Source: Thermoleophilia bacterium
GTDB lineage: Bacteria > Actinomycetota > Thermoleophilia > Gaiellales > Gaiellaceae
Length of the DNA: 13,837 nt
NCBI GenBank assembly: GCA_016844515.1
Contig: JAERMP010000045.1
Span: 1-13,837 of the forward strand
Direction of reading: 5' to 3'
Shown: positions 1 through 7,964 of the stretch, piece after piece
Numbering within the stretch: position 1 is the stretch's first letter
How the letters are laid out: the number at the start of each line of letters is the position of its first letter
The notes under the pieces: generated by a model
Told to the model about the DNA's origin: nothing
The model's database searches: none
Seen by the model: the letters and a program-made list of their open reading frames with translations, nothing else
Translations under genes and position numbers: made by a program

Positions 1-750
1 CAGCGGAAGGCCGAAGGCGCGCGCGAGCTCTTTCCGAGTCACGAACGATCCCTGCGTGCTGGTGGAGACGACGAGCGTCCCCGACGGTTCGAGCCACGCT
101 GTCGCGACCTGCGGCTCGATGTACGCCTGATAGACCCACGGCGTCCGGAATGTCCCCGAGGCGACGGTGTCGCTCGCTTCGAGCGCGGCAGCTGCGTCGC
201 CATTCTTGCGGTGAACGCGATCGAGGACGTTCCCGGACAGCTGCTCCTGCTCGGCGTCCGCTTGCCCGTGGTCGACGCCAGCGTGAATCGACTCGAGATC
301 GCCGCCTTCCTCAGTCTCCTCGACCAAGCGCGCCAGCGCTGCACCAGGTCGCATTGCCTCCTCGAGGTCGACGACGGGCGGAAGCGTCTCGAGCTCGACG
401 ACAACTGCCTCAGCGCCGTCCTCTGCGGCGGCATCCGTCTCGGCGACCACGATCGCCACCGGCTGGCCGGCGAAGACGACCTCCTCGCGGGCAAGCGGCT
501 CGGCCGTTCGATCGGTGCCGGTCGTTGCCATCGGGAGATCGGCAGCGGCGAGGACCGCTACGACGCCCGGCACGGCGAGCGCATCGTCGCGGTGGATCGC
601 TCGAATCCGTGCGTGTGCCTCCGTGGAAAGGACAAGCCTCGCGTGCAGGAGGCCGTGCACGTACCCGTCCGCGGCGAACCTCGTCGCGCCCGTCACCTTG
701 TCAGGAGCGTCGATCCGTGGGCGCGCCACGCCGATGTGCGCCTCGCTCAC
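1..750 (-). CDS. Xanthine/CO dehydrogenase-family molybdopterin-binding large subunit, N-terminal 250 residues (cut by window edge)
   Basis: Large catalytic subunit of a molybdenum hydroxylase that would bind the Mo-pterin cytosine dinucleotide cofactor and the organic or CO substrate. Seen: an open frame of 250 codons from a GTG to the window edge with no stop. The start reads [20 protein letters not shown], then comes the a/b-hammerhead segment with FAGQPVAIVVAET (about residues 93-105) and, near the cut, VYQAYIEPQ and TSTQGSFVTRKELARAFGLP, all typical of the family. About residues 145-175 form an acidic, Gln-rich stretch seen in some members of the family. The GTG overlaps the FAD-subunit stop as GTGA and is preceded by a G-rich GAGGGGGG stretch. 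The residues that distinguish CO dehydrogenase from other hydroxylases lie beyond the window, so the substrate is unknown. No intact longer reading exists on either strand. Confidence 0.9.
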   Translation of the reverse strand, partial: MSEAHIGVARPRIDAPDKVTGATRFAADGYVHGLLHARLVLSTEAHARIRAIHRDDALAVPGVVAVLAAADLPMATTGTDRTAEPLAREEVVFAGQPVAIVVAETDAAAEDGAEAVVVELETLPPVVDLEEAMRPGAALARLVEETEEGGDLESIHAGVDHGQADAEQEQLSGNVLDRVHRKNGDAAAALEASDTVASGTFRTPWVYQAYIEPQVATAWLEPSGTLVVSTSTQGSFVTRKELARAFGLPL

Positions 751-1556
751 TGGTGGTCCCCCCTCGCCCGCTCGGCGGCGCGCTCAACGGCCCGCCGCAC
801 GACGACGGCCGCCAGCTCCCGGCGGTACTCGGCGGACGCGAAGCGGTCACCGAAGATCGCTTCCGCCTCGAGAGCCTTCTCGGGATCGTCGTCGGCGAGG
901 AGGAACGGCTGCCCGGCGATTCCGGTCACGGCGACGCGGGAGCTTCCGTCCGGCCCCTCGAGCGCGGCTGCTCCGGCGAGCGCGAACCCGGACGCCGGGT
1001 GCTCGACGGACACGTATGCGGAGCCGGAGCCAGGCGCCGGGAGCGGCACGACAACGCGTGTGATGAGCTCCTGCGCGCCGAGCGCAGTGGTGAACGGGCC
1101 GAGGAGGAAGTCCGCCAGGCCAACGATGCGCTCGCCCTCCGGCGATCGCACCTGCAACGTCGCCCCGAGCGCGAGGAGGACGGCAGGCATGTCGGATGCG
1201 GGATCCGCATGCGCAAGGCTTCCACCGACGGTTCCGCGGTTTCGCACCTGGAGATCGCCGATCCCACGTGCGCACTCCCCGATCGCCGCCAGAGAAGGGC
1301 GGCGTAGCTCGGGAGCCTCCAATAGCTCGTCCCAGGTCGCGAGCGAGCCGAGGTGGAGCTCGTCGCCACGGATCTCGACGCCCCGCAGCTCGAGTTGCGA
1401 GATGTCCACGACGAGCGACGGCCTGGCGATCCGCAACTTCATCACCGGGATCAGCGACTGGCCGCCGGCGATGACCTTCGAGTCCGGCTCGGCGAGGAGC
1501 TCGAATGCGTGCTCGAGAGTCGAGGCGCGCGCGTAGCGGACGGGCGCGGGGATCAT
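747..1556 (-). CDS. Xanthine/CO dehydrogenase-family FAD-binding medium subunit
   Basis: This 269-residue protein is the flavoprotein subunit that passes electrons from the two [2Fe-2S] clusters of the small subunit to FAD and on to an external acceptor. It has the two FAD signatures of the CoxM/XDH family: [11 protein letters not shown] at residues 30-40 and [14 protein letters not shown] at 109-122. The C-terminal CODH-FAD domain follows ([11 protein letters not shown] and later). The length is slightly below the usual 280-290 residues but nothing obvious is missing. The ATG overlaps the small-subunit stop as ATGA, and the stop overlaps the large-subunit GTG. The frame stays open far upstream of this ATG, but that part is antisense-quality sequence inside the small-subunit gene. 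The family is certain; the substrate is not. Confidence 0.94.
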   Translation of the reverse strand: MIPAPVRYARASTLEHAFELLAEPDSKVIAGGQSLIPVMKLRIARPSLVVDISQLELRGVEIRGDELHLGSLATWDELLEAPELRRPSLAAIGECARGIGDLQVRNRGTVGGSLAHADPASDMPAVLLALGATLQVRSPEGERIVGLADFLLGPFTTALGAQELITRVVVPLPAPGSGSAYVSVEHPASGFALAGAAALEGPDGSSRVAVTGIAGQPFLLADDDPEKALEAEAIFGDRFASAEYRRELAAVVVRRAVERAAERARGDHQ

Positions 1557-2035
1557 CGGGTCGCACTTCCCCGCAGCTCGGCACCGGCCGCACGGATCGA
1601 CTCGACGACCGACTGGTAGCCGGTGCAACGGCAGAGATTGCCTCGGAGGGCGTGGCGAATCGTCTCGTCGGTCGGGTCGGGATCGCGCGAGAGCAGATCG
1701 GCCGCCGTGAGGATCAGCCCCGGCGTGCAGAAGCCGCACTGAAGGCCGTGGTGCTCGACGAATGCGCGCTGGAGCGGATGCAGCTCGCCATCTTGCGCCA
1801 GGCTCTCGATCGTCGTGATCTTCGCACCCTCGGCTTGAAGCGCGAGCACGGTGCAGCTTTTGACCGCGCGTCCATCGAGGAGCACGGTGCACGCGCCGCA
1901 CTGGCTCGTGTCGCAGCCGATATGCGCCCCTGTCAGACCGAGGCCATCGCGAATCGCGTGCACGAGCAGGGTCCGGGGCTCCACGTCGACCGAGCGGCGC
2001 TCGCCGTTGACGGCGAGCTGAAGGGTCTCAAGCAC
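1553..2035 (-). CDS. Xanthine/CO dehydrogenase-family [2Fe-2S] small subunit
   Basis: This 160-residue iron-sulfur subunit relays electrons from the molybdenum site to FAD. All eight cluster cysteines are present: C41, C46, C49 and C61 for the plant-ferredoxin-type N-terminal cluster, and C100, C103, C135 and C137 for the C-terminal helical cluster (GFCTPG at 101-106 and LCRCTGY at 134-140). The length is normal. The start is GTG, has no Shine-Dalgarno sequence, and overlaps the end of the M32 carboxypeptidase gene by 8 nt, so translation probably relies on ribosomes arriving from that gene. The subunit order is small-medium-large. This differs from the medium-small-large order usual for form I CO dehydrogenase and the small-large-medium order of form II, which argues for another hydroxylase. 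Confidence 0.95.
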   Translation of the reverse strand: MLETLQLAVNGERRSVDVEPRTLLVHAIRDGLGLTGAHIGCDTSQCGACTVLLDGRAVKSCTVLALQAEGAKITTIESLAQDGELHPLQRAFVEHHGLQCGFCTPGLILTAADLLSRDPDPTDETIRHALRGNLCRCTGYQSVVESIRAAGAELRGSATR

Positions 2036-3447
2036 TCGCTGGGAGGGCGGCGAGCTTCTCGCGCAGGTACGCGAGGTACGGCTGCGGGTCGATCGTCGGC
2101 GAGCCCGTAAGGCGCTCGATGGTCTCCTTGGGCGTCAGCTTGCGGCCGAGCGAGTAGAGGTTGTCGCGCAGCCAGGCGGAGAGTGTCTCGAGGTCGCCGG
2201 CCTCCATTCTCGCGTCGAGATCGGGAATCGCCTCGCGCACGGCTGCCCAGATCTGGAGCGAGATCACGTTGCCGAGCGCGTACGTCGGGAAATAGCCGAT
2301 GCCGCCTTGCGACCAGTGGATGTCCTGGAGGACACCGTGCGCATCGTCCGGCACCTCGACGCCGAGGAAGTCCTGCATGCCCGCGTTCCATGCCTCGGGG
2401 AGGTCCGTCGGATCGAGACTGCCCTCGATCAGCTGCTGCTCGAGCTCGAAGCGGAGGATGATGTGCAGGCTGTACGTCGTCTCATCGGCTTCGACGCGTA
2501 TGAGGCCGGGCTCCGCTCGATTGATCCCCGCGAGGAACGTCTCGAGCTCCACGTCGCCAAGCTGCTCCGGGAACGTCGACTGCAGCGGGTCGTACCAGTA
2601 GGCCCAGAACGGCCGGCTGCGCGCGACGAGGTTCTCCCACGTGCGGCTCTGGGATTCGTTCAGCCCGAGTGAGGGTGAGTTCGCGAGCGGAGTTCGCTCG
2701 AGCGACGACGCGCGTCGTCAGGCGGACGTCCCGGTTCGAGAACGACGTGCAGAACGGATGGACGGTCGTGTCGAGCCGCCACGCACCGTCGTCGAACCCA
2801 ACCGTCGCGAGCACCCGCTCGGCAAACGCGCGCTGGAGGTCGGGTGCGTATGGCTCGTCGAGGAACGTCGCGTCGACGCGAGGAGCCTCGCGTACGAGCT
2901 CGGTCAGAACAGGGCGGATGGCGGCGAAGACCTCCGCCACCTCGCTCGTCTTCATGAGCGGCTCGAAGTCGTCGAGGAGCGGCGTGTACGGGGAGTCGTC
3001 CCACTCGAAGCACTCGACGTAGCGCCGCTTGAGCTCGAGATTCCGCCGGAGCGTCGGGAGGAAGCTCGCGAAGTCGTTCTTCGCCCGTGCCTCGATCCAG
3101 ACCTGGTTGCCGAGCGCCGCGGCGCGGATCATCTCGGTGCGGAGATCGGTCGGCACACGCCGCTGCTTCTCCCAGTCGCGGCGGGTAACGCGCACGAGGC
3201 TCGCGTCGTCCGAGTCGTACTCGAGCGACTCCTCGAGTGGACGCAGGCGCTCGAGCACGGAGCCGACCTCGGCATCCACGAACTTCTCGTGGGCGATGCG
3301 ACCGAGCGTCGCGAGTGACTCGGCTCGTGCCGGGTGACCGCCCGGCGGCATCGTCACCTTCTGATCCCAGCCCAGCACGCCCATCGCGCGATTGAGATCC
3401 GAGATCTCTGCGAGGCGCTCCTTGAGCGTGCGGAGGTCAGCTTCCAC
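2028..3447 (-). pseudogene. M32-family metallocarboxypeptidase (carboxypeptidase Taq), deletion of the HEXXH region plus frameshift
   Basis: M32 enzymes are cytosolic zinc carboxypeptidases of about 500 residues that trim amino acids from peptide C-termini. The first half (3447 down to 2710, 246 codons from a GTG) ends normally at HPFCTSFSNRDVRLTTR. The second half (2699 down to the TGA at 2028) is in another frame and reads ERTPLANSPSLGLNESQSRT, WENLV, then RVEADETTYSLHIILRFELE and DLPEAWN, as expected. The roughly 30 residues that normally lie between, which hold the zinc-binding HEXXH motif, are absent in all three frames. Only 10 nt separate the halves, implying a loss of about 80 bp that is not a multiple of three. 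Ribosomes on the first frame stop at 2482. The product cannot be an active peptidase unless the lesion is an assembly error. A TAGAGT hexamer 8 nt before the GTG suggests a leaderless start. Confidence 0.85.
2704..2719. repeat. 16-bp perfect palindrome at the M32 deletion junction
   Basis: GACGACGCGCGTCGTC equals its own reverse complement and sits exactly where the M32 reading frame breaks. It could form a hairpin that favoured deletion by replication slippage, or polymerase skipping during library preparation. This is seen directly in the sequence; its role is inference. Confidence 0.7.
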
Positions 3448-3455
3448 GTCTAAGG

Positions 3456-3461
3456 ACTCTA
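3456..3461 (-). promoter_or_regulatory. Putative -10 element TAGAGT for the M32/molybdenum hydroxylase operon
   Basis: On the minus strand TAGAGT fits the TANNNT pattern and ends 8 nt before the GTG of the M32 gene. There is no Shine-Dalgarno sequence in the 39-bp divergent gap, so a leaderless or near-leaderless transcript is likely. No convincing -35 hexamer was seen. Confidence 0.4.
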
Positions 3462-3471
3462 GCGACGGCGG

Positions 3472-3477
3472 TAGGAT
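3472..3477 (+). promoter_or_regulatory. Putative -10 element TAGGAT for the M24 peptidase-acsA unit
   Basis: TAGGAT fits TANNNT and ends 9 nt before the ATG of the M24 peptidase. No Shine-Dalgarno sequence precedes that ATG. It lies back to back with the TAGAGT element of the divergent operon, in a gap of only 39 bp. Confidence 0.42.
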
Positions 3478-3486
3478 CGGCGTCCG

Positions 3487-4629
3487 ATGTCCAACGTCCT
3501 GATCGTCGGGGACACCATCCGCACGCCCGAGCTCCGGCACGAGGTGCCGCTCGGCATCCCGGATCCCTTCTTCTACGCGGAGATCGACGATCGCCGCGTC
3601 GTCGTCTGTAGCGCGATGGAGGCTGCGCGGGTCGACGGCCTCGGGGCGGGTCTCGAGGTCCACACGACCGAGGAGTACGGCGCGGACGAGCTCCGTCGGA
3701 GTGGCCTCGATCCGCATGCGTACGCAACCGAGCTCGCGACTCGGATAGTGCGTGGGCTCGCCGTTGAAGCGGCGACCGTGCCGCGGGACTTCCCTCTCGG
3801 CATCGCGGACGCGCTCCGTGCGGGCGGTGTCGAGCTCACCGTCGACCAGAAGCTCTTCGACGATCGCCGGCGGCGCAAGAGTCCGCACGAGCTGGCGGGT
3901 ATCCGTCGAGCGCAGCGCGCAGCCGAGGCGGGCATGGCTGTAGCGCGCGATCTGCTTCGTCGAGCCGAGCGCTTCAACGGCGGACTCACCGTGGGCGGAG
4001 AGACGCTCACGTGCGAGCTCGTGAAGCAGCACGTGCAGTCGGCCTTCCTCGCGAACGGCGCCATTGCGGAGGAGATGATCGTGGCCCACGGCCCGCAGAC
4101 CGCCGTCGGGCACGAAATGGGCTCCGGGGCGATCGCGGCAGACGACATCGTCCTGCTCGATCTGTTCCCCGTCGACCTCGAGTCGAGCTGCGTCGCGGAC
4201 ATCACACGCACCTTCGTCGTGGGCACCCCTCCGGACGAGGTTCGCGGTTGGTACAGCCTCTGTCGCGAGGCGCTGGATCTCGCGGTAGCCGAGGTCCGCC
4301 CCGGCGCGAATGGTGGCGACATCCATCGCCTCGTGTCCGAGTTCTTCGCCGAGCGCGGCTTCCCGACGCTTCTGACCAAGGCGGAAGGGGAGGTGCTCCT
4401 CGACGGCTTCTACCACGGTCTCGGCCACGGGGTTGGGCTCGAGGTACACGAGGCCCCGAGCCTCGGGATGATCGGGCAGGAGCTCGTCGCGGGTGACGTG
4501 ATCACGATCGAGCCGGGCCTCTACCGTCAAGGATTCGGCGGTGTGCGCGTCGAGGATCTTCTGTACGTGACCGAAGACGGGTACGAGCTCCTGACCGATT
4601 TCCCTTACGAGATGGAGGTCTCCAGGTGA
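3487..4629 (+). CDS. M24-family metallopeptidase, Xaa-Pro aminopeptidase/dipeptidase type
   Basis: This 380-residue cytosolic enzyme is predicted to remove N-terminal residues preceding proline, or to split Xaa-Pro dipeptides, with two divalent metal ions. An N-terminal creatinase-like domain (about 1-135) precedes the pita-bread catalytic domain (about 136-375). The five metal ligands are visible: D225 (LLDLF), D238 (ADITRTF), H314 (HGLGHGVG), E342 (IEPGLY) and E356 (RVEDL), with the accessory H310 and H321. The length is normal for PepQ/PepP-like proteins. The ATG is chosen because TAGGAT stands 9 nt upstream and the divergent gene begins 39 bp away, leaving no room for a longer protein. 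Its TGA overlaps the acsA GTG as GTGA. Standing opposite another peptidase gene, it suggests a local peptide-turnover theme. The exact specificity cannot be read from sequence. Confidence 0.92.
   Translation: MSNVLIVGDTIRTPELRHEVPLGIPDPFFYAEIDDRRVVVCSAMEAARVDGLGAGLEVHTTEEYGADELRRSGLDPHAYATELATRIVRGLAVEAATVPRDFPLGIADALRAGGVELTVDQKLFDDRRRRKSPHELAGIRRAQRAAEAGMAVARDLLRRAERFNGGLTVGGETLTCELVKQHVQSAFLANGAIAEEMIVAHGPQTAVGHEMGSGAIAADDIVLLDLFPVDLESSCVADITRTFVVGTPPDEVRGWYSLCREALDLAVAEVRPGANGGDIHRLVSEFFAERGFPTLLTKAEGEVLLDGFYHGLGHGVGLEVHEAPSLGMIGQELVAGDVITIEPGLYRQGFGGVRVEDLLYVTEDGYELLTDFPYEMEVSR
4614..4618 (+). promoter_or_regulatory. Shine-Dalgarno GGAGG for acsA
   Basis: GGAGG lies within the last codons of the M24 peptidase gene, 7 nt before the GTG at 4626. 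It decides that start for the synthetase. Genes inside operons here can have a Shine-Dalgarno sequence, whereas the first genes of units do not. Confidence 0.7.
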
Positions 4630-6584
4630 GCGAGAAGGCGATCGAGACGCTGCTGGCGGAAGAGCGTCGCTATCCGCCGCCTCCCGAGTTCGCGGCGCAG
4701 GCGAACGCGCAGGCCGACATCTACGACATTCCCTTCGAGGAGTTCTGGGAGCGGCAAGGGCGGGAGCGCGTCACCTGGTTCGAGCCGTTCACCTCCCTTC
4801 TCGAGTGGGAGCTCCCGTACGCGAAGTGGTACGTCGGCGGCAAGATCAATGTCGCCTACAACTGCCTCGACCGCCACGTCGAGGCCGGTCTCGGTGACCG
4901 AGTCGCGTACTACTACGAAGGCGAGCCTGTCGGCGAGCGCGCGGCGATCACTTACTCGCAGCTGCTCGAGGAGGTCGTGAAGGCGGCAAACGGCCTGAAG
5001 GCGCTCGGCGTGGGGAAGGGCACGCCGGTCGGCATTTACATGGGCATGGGCCCCGGGCTTCCTGTGGCGATGCTCGCCTGCGCTCGTCTGGGCGCGCCGC
5101 ACAACGTGATCTTCGGCGGCTTCTCGGCCGAGGCGCTCGCCGACCGGCTCAACGACATGCGCTGCGAGATCCTGCTCACTCAGGACGAGAGCTACAGGCG
5201 CGGGCAGATCGTCCCGCTGAAGCAAAACGCGGACGAGGCGGTCGAGTCATGTCCGACCGTGAGGAAGGTGGTCGTCGGCCTGCGCACGCGAGCTGAGGTA
5301 CCGATGGTCGACGGGCGAGACCTGACCTGGAACGAGCTCGTCGAGGGGCAGTCGACAGACATTGCCTCGTGCCCGTGTGAGCCGATGGACTCCGAGGATC
5401 TCCTCTATCTCCTCTATACCAGTGGAACCACCGCGAAGCCGAAGGGGATCGCACACACGACCGCGGGGTACCTCGTCGGCGTCTCGACGACCCACAGCGC
5501 GATTTTCGACCTGAAGCCCGAGACCGACGTCTTCTGGTGCGCGGCGGACATCGGCTGGGTCACCGGTCACAGCTACATCGTGTACGGGCCTTTGTGCAAT
5601 GCCGCCACGAGCGTGCTGTACGAAGGTGTTCCCGATTTCCCCGACAAGGACCGCTGGTGGGAAATCGTAGAGCGCTACAAGGTGACGATCCTGTACACGG
5701 CACCGACGGCGATCCGCGCGCACATGAAGTGGGGGCCGGAGCACGCCGCGAAGCACGACCTCTCCTCATTGCGCTTGCTCGGCACCGTCGGCGAGCCGAT
5801 CAACCCCGAGGCGTGGATGTGGTACCGCGAGCACATCGGTCTCGAGCGAACGCCGATCGTGGACACCTGGTGGCAGACGGAGACCGGCATGGTTCTGATC
5901 ACGCCCTTGCCCGGAGTGACGACGACCAAGCCGGGCTCGGCAACCAAACCGTTCCCGGGCGTCGAGGCCGCCGTCGTGAATGACATGGGCGAGGAGGTCG
6001 GCCCCGGCGGGGGCGGCTACCTAGTCCTGAAGCGCCCGTGGCCGGCGATGCTGCGAGGGATCTACGGAGACGACGCGCGCTTCCGCTCGACGTACTGGGA
6101 GCGTTTTCCCGGGATGTACTTCGCCGGCGACGGCGCCCGGATCGACGAGGACGGCGACTTCTGGCTCCTCGGCCGCGTCGACGACGTGATGAACGTGTCC
6201 GGCCACCGCATCTCGACGATCGAGGTCGAGTCCGCGCTCGTGGATCACCCGAGCGTGGCCGAGGCTGCCGTCTGCGGTCGGAACGACGCGCTGACCGGGC
6301 AGGCGATCGTCGCGTTCGTGACCCTGATAGGCGGTGAGGAGGGAACGGTGGAGCGGCTCGAGGAGCTTCGGAACCACGTGGCGGTGAAGATCGGGCCGAT
6401 CGCGAAGCCGGCGAACATCGTCTTCACTCCCGAGCTGCCGAAGACCCGCTCGGGGAAGATCATGCGCCGCCTATTGCGCGACGTTGCCGAGGACAGGCCG
6501 CTCGGCGACACGACCACGCTCGCCGATCCGACGGTCGTGGCGGAAATCGCCGACCGCGCGGTCGCTCAGCCCGCGGAAGACTAG
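4626..6584 (+). CDS. acsA: Acetyl-CoA synthetase (AMP-forming)
   Basis: This enzyme activates acetate with ATP to acetyl-AMP and then forms acetyl-CoA in the cytosol. The 652 residues match the family's length. An ACS-type N-terminal domain (about 30-90) precedes the AMP-binding core, with phosphate loop YTSGTTAKPKG at 264-274 (alanine at 270 where glycine is commonest). It is followed by DTWWQTETG at 413-421, whose tryptophans close the acyl pocket and favour acetate, then the hinge GRVDDVMNVSGHR at 516-528. The C-terminal PKTRSGKIMRR has the catalytic and normally acetylatable lysine K611. In other bacteria acetylation of this lysine by a GNAT enzyme switches the protein off; no acetylase or deacetylase gene is in the window. 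The GTG overlaps the preceding stop and has a good GGAGG site. Propionate may be a minor substrate. The gene is intact. Confidence 0.97.
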   Translation: MSEKAIETLLAEERRYPPPPEFAAQANAQADIYDIPFEEFWERQGRERVTWFEPFTSLLEWELPYAKWYVGGKINVAYNCLDRHVEAGLGDRVAYYYEGEPVGERAAITYSQLLEEVVKAANGLKALGVGKGTPVGIYMGMGPGLPVAMLACARLGAPHNVIFGGFSAEALADRLNDMRCEILLTQDESYRRGQIVPLKQNADEAVESCPTVRKVVVGLRTRAEVPMVDGRDLTWNELVEGQSTDIASCPCEPMDSEDLLYLLYTSGTTAKPKGIAHTTAGYLVGVSTTHSAIFDLKPETDVFWCAADIGWVTGHSYIVYGPLCNAATSVLYEGVPDFPDKDRWWEIVERYKVTILYTAPTAIRAHMKWGPEHAAKHDLSSLRLLGTVGEPINPEAWMWYREHIGLERTPIVDTWWQTETGMVLITPLPGVTTTKPGSATKPFPGVEAAVVNDMGEEVGPGGGGYLVLKRPWPAMLRGIYGDDARFRSTYWERFPGMYFAGDGARIDEDGDFWLLGRVDDVMNVSGHRISTIEVESALVDHPSVAEAAVCGRNDALTGQAIVAFVTLIGGEEGTVERLEELRNHVAVKIGPIAKPANIVFTPELPKTRSGKIMRRLLRDVAEDRPLGDTTTLADPTVVAEIADRAVAQPAED

Positions 6585-6670
6585 GGCGCTCAGGCGCACG
6601 CGTCAGTTCCCACCGAGCCCGAAGGAGCTGTGCACCCCGCATCTCTCTCGGGACCGGGGTTCGTGGTCTG

Positions 6671-7939
6671 TCAGGCGGCGAGCAGCTTCTCGAAGCGCGC
6701 GGGATCGTCGAACGGCCCGACGAGCGCCAGGTACAGGCGCTTGTCCTCGAAGAGGTCACGTGCGACGCGCTGGACGTCCTCGATCGTTACCTCGTCGAGA
6801 CGGGCGAGGAGCTCGTCCGGCTCTTCGATCTCGCCTTCGAGCACCTCGCGACGGAGCCCGTACTGGATCGTCCCTTGCGGGCTCTCGAGCCGGAGCACGA
6901 AGCGGCCTTTCGCGTAGCCCCGAGCCTTCTCGAGTTCGTCTTTCGGCACGGGCTCCGCGGCAATTTTTCGCAGCTCCCCGAGGATGGTCGTGATCGCCTC
7001 GTCGACGCGGTCGACGTCGACTCCGGCGCCCGAGTAGAAGGTGCCGGCGTCGGTGTAGCCGGTGTTCCCCGCGTGGACGTAGTACGCGAGCCCTCGCTTC
7101 TCGCGCACCTCGGTGAAGAGGCGGGACGACATGCCGCCTCCGAGCACGACCGCTAGGAGCTGCAGCGCATAGCGATTCGGATGACCGATCGGGTACCCCC
7201 GCACGCCCAGGATGAGGTGCGCTTGCTCCGAGGCCTTCGTGTGCAGCGCCACTGGCGACGTATCCGGAGGAAGTACGACCGGTACGGACATTCCCGTCGG
7301 GGTCGGCTGGATGCCTCCCAGGAGCTCCTCGAGGCGCTCAGAGAGCCCGTCGCCGATCCGGCCGCCAACGCCCACAACGATTCGCTCTGGGCGATACCAC
7401 GCGTCCAGATACGAGGTGAACGTCTCGCGCGTCGCCGCCTCGACCGTCTCCTTCGTCCCGAGGATGTCCCAGCCGAGCGGCTGGTCGGCGTAAAGCAGTC
7501 GGTCGTAGACGTTGCCGACGTATCGCTGCGGCGTGTCGAGGTAGACGTTCATCTCCTCGAGGATCACGCCCTTCTCCTTCTCGATCTCGGCCGGGTCGAA
7601 GCGGGAATGGAGCAGCATGTCGGAGAGGACGTCGAGCGCCACGTCGCGCGTCTCCGAACCACATTTGACGTAATAGCCAGTCAGCTCCTTCCCCGTGAAA
7701 GCATTGAACTCGCCGCCTATCGCGTCGATCTCCGTCGAGATCGTGCGGGCGGTCGGGCGACGCTCGGTGCCTTTGAAGAACATGTGCTCGGCGAAGTGCG
7801 CGATCCCCTTGGACGGCGGGGTCTCGTAGCGCGAGCCGGCTGCGAGCGTGACGAAACACGACACCGACCCGATCTGAGGCATGGGCGCGGTGACGACACG
7901 AACGCCGTTCCCGAGGCGCGTCTTCTCGAACACCGGCAC
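6671..7939 (-). CDS. M16-family zinc peptidase (pitrilysin/processing-peptidase-like)
   Basis: Predicted inverted-motif zinc peptidase of the family that includes mitochondrial processing peptidase and the many single-chain bacterial homologues; it probably degrades or processes peptides in the cytosol. Counting from the GTG at 7939 it has 422 residues. The HXXEH zinc motif is H48-F-A-E51-H52, with the distal ligand in the EE pair at 128-129 (VILEEMNVYLDTP). The second, substrate-cradling M16 domain contains LFTEVREKRGLAYYVHAG. Both domains are complete. The frame opens upstream at 7993, but that would overlap the divergent SIS gene. The sequence GTG-CCG-GTG offers starts at 7939 and 7933; the first stands 7 nt after TACCAT and is preferred. 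It converges on acsA across an 86-bp gap in which no strong hairpin was found. The substrate is unknown. Confidence 0.92.
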   Translation of the reverse strand: MPVFEKTRLGNGVRVVTAPMPQIGSVSCFVTLAAGSRYETPPSKGIAHFAEHMFFKGTERRPTARTISTEIDAIGGEFNAFTGKELTGYYVKCGSETRDVALDVLSDMLLHSRFDPAEIEKEKGVILEEMNVYLDTPQRYVGNVYDRLLYADQPLGWDILGTKETVEAATRETFTSYLDAWYRPERIVVGVGGRIGDGLSERLEELLGGIQPTPTGMSVPVVLPPDTSPVALHTKASEQAHLILGVRGYPIGHPNRYALQLLAVVLGGGMSSRLFTEVREKRGLAYYVHAGNTGYTDAGTFYSGAGVDVDRVDEAITTILGELRKIAAEPVPKDELEKARGYAKGRFVLRLESPQGTIQYGLRREVLEGEIEEPDELLARLDEVTIEDVQRVARDLFEDKRLYLALVGPFDDPARFEKLLAA

Positions 7940-7946
7940 GGCGTCG

Positions 7947-7952
7947 ATGGTA
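7947..7952 (-). promoter_or_regulatory. Putative -10 element TACCAT for the M16 peptidase
   Basis: TACCAT on the minus strand fits TANNNT and ends 7 nt before the GTG at 7939. It overlaps by 2 bp the candidate -10 element of the divergent SIS gene, so the two promoters could not both be occupied by polymerase at the same time. Confidence 0.4.
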
Positions 7953-7956
7953 TAGA
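7951..7956 (+). promoter_or_regulatory. Putative -10 element TATAGA for the SIS-domain gene
   Basis: TATAGA is the most AT-rich hexamer nearby and ends 8 nt before the GTG at 7965. It lacks the final T of TANNNT, so it is a weaker call than its partners. No Shine-Dalgarno sequence is present in the 25-bp divergent gap. Confidence 0.33.
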
Positions 7957-7964
7957 CAGCGCTC

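Noticed and set aside
264..300. Acidic Gln-rich stretch in the large hydroxylase subunit as a possible insertion or frameshift
   Set aside because: The frame is continuous on both sides and a similar acidic loop occurs in some XDH-family large subunits.
150..1536. Two long plus-strand open frames opposite the molybdenum hydroxylase subunits
   Set aside because: Low-complexity Arg/Ala-rich products without motifs; the minus strand here encodes conserved large and FAD subunits.
2690..2720. Programmed ribosomal frameshift as an explanation for the M32 frame change
   Set aside because: A frameshift alone could not restore the missing HEXXH residues; about 80 bp are physically absent and no slippery run is present.
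2482..4530. A 682-codon minus-strand open frame that seems to fuse a long N-terminal part to the M32 gene
   Set aside because: The part above 3447 is antisense to the M24 peptidase, has no recognisable motif and reflects high-GC frame openness; the M32 protein begins at the GTG at 3447.
5415..5448. Glycine-to-alanine change in the acetyl-CoA synthetase phosphate loop (SGTTAKPKG) as a sign of inactivity
   Set aside because: All other core motifs and the catalytic lysine K611 are intact and alanine at this position is tolerated in some family members, so loss of function is not supported.
6585..6670. Possible tRNA fragment or terminator in the acsA/M16 convergent gap (contains GGGGTTCGTGG and loose CCGAG/CTCGG pairing)
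   Set aside because: No T-arm closes around the TTCG, no cloverleaf or acceptor stem can be built, and the best hairpin is only 5 bp with a loop of more than 25 nt.
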